Position numbers and translations under genes: made by a program. From NCBI GenBank assembly GCA_018823795.1, contig JAHJGZ010000125.1, positions 1 through 63,549 on the forward strand: 63,549 bases of DNA, given 5' to 3'. The notes beneath the pieces were generated by a model that did no database searches, had not been told where the DNA came from, and was given only the letters and a program-made list of their open reading frames with translations. The DNA comes from Candidatus Omnitrophota bacterium. GTDB lineage: Bacteria > Omnitrophota > Omnitrophia > JAHJGZ01. Below, in pieces: positions 25,396 through 33,384 of the stretch; within the stretch, counting starts at the first letter, position 1; every line of letters begins with the position of its first letter.

Positions 25396-26046
25396 TTATC
25401 GCACTCTCTTCACTGTTTTGTTAATTTTCCTATCTGTCTCTGGTGTGTTTTGCAAATTTACATTTCTCACTGGTCTAAAACTTAATCGATGAACTGGCGA
25501 GACACCAAAAGATGATAATAATGCTACGTGTTCTTTGGTAGGATATCCCTTATGCTTATTGAAAGCATATTGTGGGTAGCGTATATGCAGCTTACACATG
25601 AGTTCATCGCGGGTAACTTTTGCAATAATTGATGCCGCAGCAATAGAAGCACATTGCGCATCACCATTAATAATACTCATACTCTGAATAGGGAGTTCTA
25701 TAGTCATTGTCCCATCAATTAATAAATATTCCGGCCTTTGCGCAAGGTCTAATACGGCATGTTTCATCGCAAGGCGTGTCGCTTCATATATGTTGATTGC
25801 ATCGATAATTTTTTCATTAACAATGCCGACACCGACTTGGGCATAGGCGAGAATTTCATGGTAAAGTTTTTCTCGCTTTTTTGCAGTAAGTTTTTTTGAA
25901 TCATTAATACCTTCTATGGTATGATTTTTAGGAAGGATAACGGCAGCAGCAACAACAGGCCCGGCGAGAGGACCTCTACCAGCTTCATCAATGCCTGCTA
26001 TGTGCATTCGTCCTTCAGCGGAAAGTTTTTTTTCTTGATGATACAT
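25396..26046 (-). CDS. rnhB: Ribonuclease HII
   Basis: 216 residues. IAGIDEAGRGPLAGPVVAAA near 16-35 supplies the first catalytic Asp-Glu, LLIDG near 93 the next Asp, and GDAQCASIAAASIIAKVTRD near 109-128 the third and fourth acidic sites. RNase HII removes ribonucleotides and RNA primers from DNA. The C-terminal tail is basic and longer than the core. Met14 is an alternative start. It lies downstream of rplS as in many bacteria. Confidence 0.95.
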   Translation of the reverse strand: MYHQEKKLSAEGRMHIAGIDEAGRGPLAGPVVAAAVILPKNHTIEGINDSKKLTAKKREKLYHEILAYAQVGVGIVNEKIIDAINIYEATRLAMKHAVLDLAQRPEYLLIDGTMTIELPIQSMSIINGDAQCASIAAASIIAKVTRDELMCKLHIRYPQYAFNKHKGYPTKEHVALLSSFGVSPVHRLSFRPVRNVNLQNTPETDRKINKTVKRVR

Positions 26047-26125
26047 ACATCCTCAAATAGAAGATAATTCCCGTTGTACATCCGAGGATCATGGTAGAAG
26101 CGTATCCGAATAAAAAAATATGCTC

Positions 26126-26449
26126 TTATGCTGATTTACTATTTCGTAAATAATACAGCTTTGAACGACGCGTTTTGGTCGATTTTACCACGGTGATTTT
26201 CGTAATCATAGGTGAATGGATCGGAAAGGTTTTTTCTACGGTATCAGGGCTCCCTTTTGATTGCTTCAACACACTAAACGTTTCACCGGTTCCTTTTCCA
26301 CGACGACGGATAACGATGCCTTCAAAACTTTGCGTTCGTGTCTTATCTCCTTCAACAACTTTAAGAGACAATTTTACAATATCTCCTACCCTAAAATCGG
26401 TAATGTCCTTCTTGAAATATCCTTTTTCTACTTGTTCTATAGCCTTCAT
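26126..26449 (-). CDS. rplS: 50S ribosomal protein L19
   Basis: 107 residues matching L19: FRVGDIVKLSLKVVEGDKTR near 19-38, FEGIVIRRRGKGTGETFSV near 42-60, and the C-terminal VKSTKTRRSKLYYLRN. It lies at the 30S-50S interface of the ribosome. AAAGGA lies about 10 bases before the ATG, and only 3 bases separate it from trmD. Confidence 0.96.
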   Translation of the reverse strand: MKAIEQVEKGYFKKDITDFRVGDIVKLSLKVVEGDKTRTQSFEGIVIRRRGKGTGETFSVLKQSKGSPDTVEKTFPIHSPMITKITVVKSTKTRRSKLYYLRNSKSA

Positions 26450-26452
26450 ATA

Positions 26453-27181
26453 TCAATGTCCTTTCTTTCTGCTTTTATTAACGAGTAAATCCTTTCGCTT
26501 GGTTTTTGTATTAAGTAACGATTGTTGCTGCCTCCACATCTCCACGGCTCTATGATTCCCAGAAACAAGCACTTCTGGAACAGCATAGGTCCTAAACGTA
26601 CGGGGCCGTGTATAGTGCGGATGGTCAAGGCAATTATTTTGAAATGACTCCCTCTTAAGCGACTCATTATTCCCCAAAACCCCGGGAATAAGCCTCACGA
26701 TACCATCAATTAAACATAATGCCGGCGTTTCACCTCCGGTAAGCACAAAGTCGCCGATTGAAAGTTCTTCATCCACCAAGTAATCCCGTACTCGTTGATC
26801 AACCCCTTCATAATGTCCACACAGTAAAATAAATCCATTACTTTGAGAAAGTTTTTTAAGTTTCTTCTGGCTTAACCGTTCTCCCTGAGGAGTAAGATAA
26901 ATAACACAACTTTTTTTGCGCTTTCTTCGCACCATTTCGACACATTTAAAAATCGGCTCTGGCTTCATTATCATGCCGGGACCACCACCGAACGGTTTAT
27001 CGTCGCACGTTCGATGCAAATCAACGGTATAATCCCGCACATTATGTACCGTAATTGCAACCGCCTTCTTTTTTTGTGCAATTTTTATTATTGACTCCTG
27101 TAAAGGGCTCTTAAAGAAGTTCGGAAATAATGTCACAATATCTATATAGAGCGGCCCTTTTTCCACAGAAAAACCTTTCAT
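26453..27181 (-). CDS. trmD: tRNA (guanine37-N1)-methyltransferase TrmD
   Basis: 242 residues. Family features: IDIVTLFPNFFKSPLQESI near 13-31, DDKPFGGGPGMIMKPEPIF near 60-78, and the trefoil-knot AdoMet site GDFVLTGGETPALCLIDGI near 132-150. It makes m1G37, which prevents +1 frameshifting. Transcription order is rpsP-trmD-rplS; rimM, which normally lies between rpsP and trmD, is absent here. Confidence 0.95.
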   Translation of the reverse strand: MKGFSVEKGPLYIDIVTLFPNFFKSPLQESIIKIAQKKKAVAITVHNVRDYTVDLHRTCDDKPFGGGPGMIMKPEPIFKCVEMVRRKRKKSCVIYLTPQGERLSQKKLKKLSQSNGFILLCGHYEGVDQRVRDYLVDEELSIGDFVLTGGETPALCLIDGIVRLIPGVLGNNESLKRESFQNNCLDHPHYTRPRTFRTYAVPEVLVSGNHRAVEMWRQQQSLLNTKTKRKDLLVNKSRKKGH

Positions 27182-27214
27182 TCTCTTGGATAAATGTCAA
27201 TACCATGAAAATAG

Positions 27215-27457
27215 TTATGCTATCTTCATTCTTCTTAATAATGACTTTACCTGATTAGTCGGCTGTGCTCCAACGGAAAGCCAATATTTTATCCGGTCTT
27301 CTTTGAGCCTTAATTCTGCCGGATCAACCGTTGGATTATAATAGCCAACTTCTTCAATGTGTCTCCCGTCGCGGGGTGATTTTGAATCTGCAACAATCAC
27401 ACGCCAACAGGGCTTATTTGTGGTTCCTGTTCTCTTCAGTCGTAGTCGAACTGCCAA
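27215..27457 (-). CDS. rpsP: 30S ribosomal protein S16
   Basis: 80 residues: AVRLRLKRTGTTNKPCWRVI (2-21), SPRDGRHIEEVGYYNP near 29-44. The start is TTG, with a strong AAGGAGGTG 5 bases before it; no other start fits. S16 is an assembly protein of the 30S body. A structured repeat ends 13 bases upstream of the start codon. Confidence 0.95.
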   Translation of the reverse strand: MAVRLRLKRTGTTNKPCWRVIVADSKSPRDGRHIEEVGYYNPTVDPAELRLKEDRIKYWLSVGAQPTNQVKSLLRRMKIA

Positions 27458-27469
27458 GATGACACCTCC

Positions 27470-27553
27470 TTAATGAGCTCACAACTTACGCGCCTAAAAG
27501 AAGCATAAGCTTTATGAGCGAATTAATACTTTGCCAGCTAGCTGGCAAAGTAT
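27470..27553 (-). repeat. Start-proximal structured element, copy 2 (upstream of rpsP)
   Basis: Read in the rpsP sense: a 28-bp perfect palindrome (27553-27526, centred on CCAGCTAGCTGG), then TTAATTCGC (27526-27518), a stem CTTATG (27509-27504) / CGTAAG (27490-27485) with one G-U pair, and CTCATTAA (27477-27470) directly before the Shine-Dalgarno. Outer pairing is GCTC/GAGC here versus GCAC/GTGC in the pilT copy, a compensatory change. The remainder of the 27458-27806 gap is AT-rich and shows nothing else I can define. Confidence 0.7.
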
Positions 27554-27806
27554 ATGTTCCGACTCATCGAGGGTTGCAAAATTATTGAAAAAAATTAATG
27601 AGATCAATGATTTTTCAATTGTAACGTAGAAAAATTATTAGATCGAATTATCTTTTTCAAAGTTTGCAACAGCTTTCGAGAGGGGATACGTTCAAATCCA
27701 TACTATAATGCAAAAACAACATGTCTTGCTATGCAAAGTCCCGACATTATACTAAAAGCTCCACATTGTTGCAAGACACAAAGATATCGTAATGTGTACC
27801 TGTTTT

Positions 27807-29069
27807 TTACTCTTTTTCACGGCGGATATGAGCCCCTAAAGCAGATAATTTCTCTTCGAGCCTCTCATATCCTCGATCAAGATGGTATACTCTATACACC
27901 TCAGTACATCCTTCCGCAACAAGTCCTGCCAAAATCAATGCAGCGCTTGCTCGCAAGTCAGATGCCATAACCGGTGCTCCAGAAAGCTTCTTGACACCCG
28001 TAATAATAGCACTTGCCCCTTCGAGGAAAACACGCGCACCCATTCGGCTTAATTCACTAATATGAATAAATCTATCAGGATATATCTTTTCAGTAATAAC
28101 ACTAATGCCAGGCGTAATACACATCAGGGACGTTATCTGTGCTTGTAAATCAGTCGGAAATCCCGGATACGGCAATGTCGTTACATCGATCGGATGAAGC
28201 CGCTGCTTGCCTTGAACGTGAATTTTATTTTTATATTTCTTTATCGCGATCCCACTGCGTGTTAGCTTATCGATAAGTGCATTGTTATGTTCCGGCACTA
28301 CATTGTGTAACATAACGTCGCCCCGTGTAATGGCAGCCGCGATCATATACGTCCCTGTTTCAATTCTATCTGGTACAACCGTATGATGTACGCCTTTAAG
28401 TTTTTTGACCCCTTGTATTTCAATGAGATGACTTCCTGCCCCCTTTATGTGCGCCCCCATTTTTGTTAAAAAATGAGCAAGGTCAACAACCTCCGGTTCA
28501 CACGCAGCATTTTCAATCCGCGTTCTCCCGCGGGCAAGTGTTGCTGCCATCATAATATTCATAGTAGCTAAAACAGATGAACCACATGTACCGCCAAGAA
28601 AAATATCTGCTCCCTTAAGTGTATGAGCAGACACGTTAACATAGCCATGTTTAATAGTAATTTGAGCACCTAATGCTTTCAATCCTTTAAGATGAAGATC
28701 TATTGGCCGAGCACCAATAACGCACCCTCCCGGTATAGAAACCTCAGCTTTACCAAGCCGGCTCACGAGCGGGCCTAACACACAAAACGAAGCGCGCATC
28801 GTACTAACTAATTTATACGGTGCAACATGTTTCAAAGATCGAGCAGGTTTTACATATATTTTATCTTTTTCTCTTGCGACATGTACGCGGAGCGTACGCA
28901 GAATTTTTATCATGGTTGAAACATCACGCAGATCAGGAACGTTTTCAATAACCGACTCTCCTTCGGCAAGTAATGTCGCTGCTAAAATAGGTAACACAGA
29001 ATTCTTTGCCCCGGAAATTTCTACATCACCACGCAACCGTCTTCCACCTTCTATCGTAATTTTATCCAT
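27807..29069 (-). CDS. murA: UDP-N-acetylglucosamine 1-carboxyvinyltransferase MurA
   Basis: 420 residues. The N-terminal ISGAKNSVLPILAATLLAEG (18-37) and the loop IPGGCVIGARPIDLHLKGL near 114-132, with the catalytic Cys in GGC, identify MurA. It makes the first committed peptidoglycan precursor by adding enolpyruvate to UDP-GlcNAc. The RPIDLH and EIPDLRDV-type motifs are intact. It is the last gene of the polA-to-murA run. Confidence 0.96.
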   Translation of the reverse strand: MDKITIEGGRRLRGDVEISGAKNSVLPILAATLLAEGESVIENVPDLRDVSTMIKILRTLRVHVAREKDKIYVKPARSLKHVAPYKLVSTMRASFCVLGPLVSRLGKAEVSIPGGCVIGARPIDLHLKGLKALGAQITIKHGYVNVSAHTLKGADIFLGGTCGSSVLATMNIMMAATLARGRTRIENAACEPEVVDLAHFLTKMGAHIKGAGSHLIEIQGVKKLKGVHHTVVPDRIETGTYMIAAAITRGDVMLHNVVPEHNNALIDKLTRSGIAIKKYKNKIHVQGKQRLHPIDVTTLPYPGFPTDLQAQITSLMCITPGISVITEKIYPDRFIHISELSRMGARVFLEGASAIITGVKKLSGAPVMASDLRASAALILAGLVAEGCTEVYRVYHLDRGYERLEEKLSALGAHIRREKE

Positions 29070-29072
29070 ATA

Positions 29073-29990
29073 TCACCATTCAGCTATAACCACTCGATTA
29101 CAATGAGAATAATCTTTATAAATTTCACTATTCCTAAAATTGCCGTTGGTAAGAATCGTCTTTACTGCTTCGGCCTGTCCTGCTCCAACTTCAAGTGACA
29201 ATAAAGATCTTCTATTTAAAAACAGTGGCGCTTCTTTAACAATATGCCGATAAAAATCTAATCCGTCACCCCCTCCATACAATGCAGCATATGGCTCAGC
29301 ACGCACTTCATCTTCCAAAGAAGAAAATTCAGAACGAGCAATATACGGAGGGTTTGATATAATTAAATCAAACGTTCTTCCCCTCTCAATATTCAAAAAA
29401 CAATCACTTTTCTTAAAATCAATTTGCTTTGAAACGCCAACACGCGTTGCATTTTCATGTGCCACCCGCAATGCATCATCCGATATATCAACAGCACATA
29501 TATGTGCATGAGGGGCATACTGTGCAATGCTAAGAGCAATATTCCCCGTTCCCGTACCAATATCTAATACGCTATAGCGAACCCCATCCTTCAACCGTTT
29601 AAGTGTTTCAGTAACTAAAATTTCGGTTTCAGGCCGCGGGATAAATACTCCGTCATGCACTTTTAAGATAAAATCGAGAAATCCTACTTCCTGTGTAATA
29701 TATTGCAAGGGATACCGCCCCCCTCTTCTCTCGACCAAAGAGTAAAACTCATTCACCTGCGCCTTTTGTAAAACCATAGTATCATCTGAGAGATAAAGAT
29801 CGGATCTTTTTCTCTTTTTTAATACAAAACGAAGGATTTCTTCACTACAAAAAAGCGGTGATGAAATCCCCGACCTTGCTAAAAAACGCTCTCCCCATGA
29901 AAGCAACGTGCCAACAGTGGTTCTTTTTATAATTTTATTTTCTATCGATTGTTTCGGCAGTACCATATATTTCTCATCAATATATTGCAA
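29073..29990 (-). CDS. prmC: Release factor glutamine methyltransferase PrmC
   Basis: 305 residues. The AdoMet-binding VLDIGTGTGNIALSIAQYAP near 143-162 and the catalytic NPPY in LIISNPPYIARSEF near 210-223 are present. PrmC methylates the GGQ glutamine of release factors. It lies 13 bases downstream of prfA, its substrate, the usual pairing. Internal Met9 is an alternative start. Confidence 0.95.
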   Translation of the reverse strand: MQYIDEKYMVLPKQSIENKIIKRTTVGTLLSWGERFLARSGISSPLFCSEEILRFVLKKRKRSDLYLSDDTMVLQKAQVNEFYSLVERRGGRYPLQYITQEVGFLDFILKVHDGVFIPRPETEILVTETLKRLKDGVRYSVLDIGTGTGNIALSIAQYAPHAHICAVDISDDALRVAHENATRVGVSKQIDFKKSDCFLNIERGRTFDLIISNPPYIARSEFSSLEDEVRAEPYAALYGGGDGLDFYRHIVKEAPLFLNRRSLLSLEVGAGQAEAVKTILTNGNFRNSEIYKDYSHCNRVVIAEW

Positions 29991-30003
29991 TTTATTTCAA
30001 CGA

Positions 30004-31083
30004 TTACGCTTTCAGAGTTCCTGTCAATTTCTTTCCTCGATAATCTATTTCTAATGCACTAAATAATTCATCAAGATCGCCTTCCATAATCCGTTCCAAG
30101 GAGTACAATGTTATATTAATACGGTGATCGGTTACTCGTCTATCAGGAAAATTATATGTCCGGATACGCCCACTGCGGTCGCCTGTGCCAATCTGTTTTT
30201 TTCTATCCGCAGCGATCTCTTTTGCTTGTTCTTGTTGTATCTTATCGAAAAGTCGGGCGCGGAGAACGCGCATTGCTTTCGCCTTATTTTTATGTTGACT
30301 CTTCTCATCCTGGCAGGTAACCACTAAACCTGTTGGTATATGCGTAATGCGTACTGCAGAATCGGTGGTGTTAACGCTTTGTCCACCAGGACCTGACGAT
30401 CGATACACGTCTATGCGTAAATCATTTACATTTATTGCAACTTCAACCTCTTCCGCTTCCGGCAAAACTGCAACCGTCACCGCAGACGTATGAATGCGCC
30501 CGCATCCTTCTGTTTTCGGTACTCTTTGTACTCTATGTGTTCCACTCTCAAAACGAAAATATCTATATGCTTGGACACCGGTAATGCCAAAAATAATTTC
30601 CTTCAGACCACCGATTCCCGTTGGATTTGTATTCATCACATCAATCCGCAACCCCTTGCTAGAAGCATACTTACAGTACATGCGAAAGAGTTCACTCGCA
30701 AAAAGAGCCGCTTCTTCGCCCCCTGTTCCTGCACGTATCTCAACAATAATATTTTTATTTTTATCAGCGTCGTCATCTTCTAAAAGCAAGTCTTCAAGCT
30801 TAAGACGCAACGCTTCTTTTTTCTCTTTACACTGTTTTACTTCCTCATTGTAAAAAGCTATGAGTTCCTTATCGTTTTTCTCTTCTTCGAGCAACTGTTG
30901 CGCCTTCGACAATTCTTCTTCATTGCTCTTATATATGCGAAGTTGTTTTATCAGTGCAGCAATACCGGCAAACTCTTTTGCTAATGCTTGGAACTTGTTT
31001 TGATTTTTCACAACTTCGCCGTCAGAAAGCATCTGCTCAAGCTCATCGTGCCGTTTTTCAATCTTTTCTAATCGTTCAAACAT
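30004..31083 (-). CDS. prfA: Peptide chain release factor 1
   Basis: 359 residues. VQRVPKTEGCGRIHTSAVTV near 183-202 contains the PxT tripeptide (P-K-T) that distinguishes RF1 (UAA/UAG) from RF2. SSGPGGQSVNTTDSAVRITH near 228-247 carries the catalytic GGQ. Full length, no frameshift. It is co-transcribed with prmC. Confidence 0.97.
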   Translation of the reverse strand: MFERLEKIEKRHDELEQMLSDGEVVKNQNKFQALAKEFAGIAALIKQLRIYKSNEEELSKAQQLLEEEKNDKELIAFYNEEVKQCKEKKEALRLKLEDLLLEDDDADKNKNIIVEIRAGTGGEEAALFASELFRMYCKYASSKGLRIDVMNTNPTGIGGLKEIIFGITGVQAYRYFRFESGTHRVQRVPKTEGCGRIHTSAVTVAVLPEAEEVEVAINVNDLRIDVYRSSGPGGQSVNTTDSAVRITHIPTGLVVTCQDEKSQHKNKAKAMRVLRARLFDKIQQEQAKEIAADRKKQIGTGDRSGRIRTYNFPDRRVTDHRINITLYSLERIMEGDLDELFSALEIDYRGKKLTGTLKA

Positions 31084-31117
31084 ATTGTTCTCATTTTTAA
31101 AACAATTTTTTATTTTC

Positions 31118-31402
31118 TTATTCTACGTTTTCATTCGATTGCTCCGGCAAAATTTCCGCTACAACTTCCTGCTTTTCTTCTTGCTCTGTTTTGACACGCT
31201 TTTCGGTGTCACCGTATTTCTTTTTAAACTTTTCTATACGACCGTCCGTATCAACAAAGTGTTGTTTTCCAGTAAAAAATGGGTGACATTGGGAACAGAT
31301 ATCGACATGCATATTCCCTTTTGTGCTGCGCGTTTCAATCACATTCCCACACGCACAGGTAATGGTGACTGGTTGATATTTGGGATGAATTTTCTTCTTC
31401 AT
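31118..31402 (-). CDS. rpmE: 50S ribosomal protein L31
   Basis: 94 residues: the L31 core ([20 protein letters not shown]) with Cys16, Cys18, Cys36 and Cys39, a complete zinc-binding set (C+ type). The C-terminal tail after about 60 is acidic and Glu/Gln-rich ([16 protein letters not shown]), longer than the usual ~70-residue protein. Order rho-rpmE-prfA is conserved in several phyla. Confidence 0.95.
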   Translation of the reverse strand: MKKKIHPKYQPVTITCACGNVIETRSTKGNMHVDICSQCHPFFTGKQHFVDTDGRIEKFKKKYGDTEKRVKTEQEEKQEVVAEILPEQSNENVE

Positions 31403-31420
31403 TGTGTATTCTCCTTCTGG

Positions 31421-32740
31421 TTATTCGTACACCTTGTTTAAACTCATTAAAAATTCAGCATTTGATTTTGTTTTTTTCAATCGATTTATTAATAGTTCCA
31501 TTGCTTCAACAGGATTAAGTTCATTAAGTACTTTGCGCAATATCCACACTTTGTTCAGCTCGTCAGGATGCATAAGTAGCTCTTCTTTTCTCGTATTTGA
31601 TCTTTTTACGTCGAGCGCAGGATAAATTCTTTTTTGAAATAAATTCCGATCGAGTTGGCTTTCCATGTTTCCGGTTCCTTTAAACTCTTCAAAAATAACT
31701 TCATCCATACGTGATCCGGTATCAACTAACGCCGTTGCAATAATCGTAATAGATCCACCCTCTTCAATGTTTCTGGCAGCACCAAAAAAACGTTTCGGTC
31801 GGTGGAGCGCACTCGAATCGACACCACCTGATAATATTTTTCCTGAATGCGGCACCACGGTGTTGTACGCTCGAGCAAGACGTGTAATGCTATCCAACAA
31901 TACCACAACATCCTTCTTATGTTCGACGAGCCGTTTTGCCTTCTCTAACACCATTTCGGCAACTTGAACATGACGCTCAGCAGGTTCATCAAACGTCGAT
32001 GATATAACTTCTCCTTTTACAGACCGTTGCATATCAGTTACCTCTTCAGGGCGTTCATCAATTAAAAGCACAATTAAGACAACTTCAGGATGATTGGTTG
32101 TTATGCTATTTGCTAATTTTTGCAGCAAAATCGTCTTACCACTATAGGGAGGTGCCACGATAAGACCTCGTTGTCCTTTACCGATAGGGACAAGCAAGTC
32201 CATAATGCGCATTGATATCTCCTCTGGTGCTGTTTCGAGAATCAGTCGTTCATTTGGATATAAAGGGGTAAGATTATCAAAAAGGATCTTATCTCGCGCA
32301 TTTTCAGGTGATTCAAAGTTTACCGCCTCAACCTTTAATAGTGCAAAATAACGTTCATTCTCCTTTGGCGGACGTATTTGGCCACTAACGGTATCACCCG
32401 TACGAAGATTAAATTTCCGTATTTGTGACGGCGATACATAAATATCATCAGGGCAGGGTAGATAATTATAGTTTGGAGAACGGAGGAAACCAAACCCGTC
32501 CTGTAAAATTTCTAACACTCCTTCGCCAAACATTAACCCATTTTTTTCCGTGCGGGCTTGCAAAATACGAAATATAAGATCTTGTTTTTTTAAACCGGCT
32601 AGACCAGGGACCTTAAGTTTTTTTGCAATATCATTCAGCTCAGCGATTTTCATCTTTTTTAAAGCGCCTACATTTAAACTATCATCTACTTTTGAACTAT
32701 CATCTACTTTTGAACCATCATCTACTTTTGTATCCGGCAT
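31421..32740 (-). CDS. rho: Transcription termination factor Rho
   Basis: 439 residues from the ATG at 32740, chosen because GAGGAG lies 8 bases upstream and upstream codons overlap coaE. N-terminal Rho-N helix ([18 protein letters not shown]), cold-shock RNA-binding domain ([20 protein letters not shown]), and RecA-like domain with Walker [16 protein letters not shown] and the Q/R-loop region. The hexameric helicase ends untranslated transcripts. A short N-terminal insert of three near-identical DDSSKV-type units is encoded by an exact 18-bp repeat. Confidence 0.96.
   Translation of the reverse strand: MPDTKVDDGSKVDDSSKVDDSLNVGALKKMKIAELNDIAKKLKVPGLAGLKKQDLIFRILQARTEKNGLMFGEGVLEILQDGFGFLRSPNYNYLPCPDDIYVSPSQIRKFNLRTGDTVSGQIRPPKENERYFALLKVEAVNFESPENARDKILFDNLTPLYPNERLILETAPEEISMRIMDLLVPIGKGQRGLIVAPPYSGKTILLQKLANSITTNHPEVVLIVLLIDERPEEVTDMQRSVKGEVISSTFDEPAERHVQVAEMVLEKAKRLVEHKKDVVVLLDSITRLARAYNTVVPHSGKILSGGVDSSALHRPKRFFGAARNIEEGGSITIIATALVDTGSRMDEVIFEEFKGTGNMESQLDRNLFQKRIYPALDVKRSNTRKEELLMHPDELNKVWILRKVLNELNPVEAMELLINRLKKTKSNAEFLMSLNKVYE
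32677..32730 (-). repeat. 18-bp tandem repeat (3 copies) in the rho N terminus
   Basis: Three consecutive 18-bp units (32677-32694, 32695-32712, 32713-32730) differ at only one position and encode KVDDSS-like hexapeptides at the start of Rho. Copy number changes would stay in frame. Confidence 0.9.
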
Positions 32741-32760
32741 TACTTTTCTCCTCTTTTCTG

Positions 32761-33378
32761 TTACTTCGTTATTGTTTGTATGGTGTCCCACATCTTTTTT
32801 GTCTCATAAATAGCGTTCCTCACGCTAGAATTATCAATAACCCAATCAGCCATTTTTCTCTTTTTAGCCAATGGTAGCTGCGTTTTAATCCTTTTGACAG
32901 CATCGCAACGCAAAAGGTTATCACGTATCATTAACCGTTTTATTTGTTCCCCAAAAGTACAACTTACAACGACAATGCATTCTACATGTTTTTGAAACCT
33001 TGTTTCAAAAAGAAGCGGTATATCAATAATTAAAATTCCTTTTGCTTTTTTAATAGATTCAAATATTTTTTGAAATACAAAAGGATGAATAATCGCTTCT
33101 AAATCTTTACGTTTTTTTTTATTATTAAAAATAACCGAAGCAAGCTTTTTTCTGCTAATCTTCTTGTGCGTATCGAGTATTCCCTTTCCAAATTGTTTTA
33201 CTATTGCCCGGTACGACGGGGATTTTTTTCTTAATGCTTTATGCGCCACTTGGTCACAGCAAATCACATGAGCACCAAACTGTTTAAATAAATATGCGAT
33301 AGTTGTTTTCCCTGTGGCAACACCTCCGGTAAGGCCAACAACAAATTTTTTTTGCTGTGTTTTCTTTTTTTTCATCAC
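32761..33378 (-). CDS. coaE: Dephospho-CoA kinase
   Basis: 205 residues. The P-loop [19 protein letters not shown] near 13-31, the [10 protein letters not shown] segment near 40-49 and [12 protein letters not shown] near 116-127 identify CoaE, the last enzyme of coenzyme A synthesis. A basic extension ([11 protein letters not shown]) precedes the P-loop. It lies 6 bases downstream of polA and 20 bases upstream of rho. Confidence 0.94.
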   Translation of the reverse strand: MMKKKKTQQKKFVVGLTGGVATGKTTIAYLFKQFGAHVICCDQVAHKALRKKSPSYRAIVKQFGKGILDTHKKISRKKLASVIFNNKKKRKDLEAIIHPFVFQKIFESIKKAKGILIIDIPLLFETRFQKHVECIVVVSCTFGEQIKRLMIRDNLLRCDAVKRIKTQLPLAKKRKMADWVIDNSSVRNAIYETKKMWDTIQTITK

Positions 33379-33384
33379 ACAATT

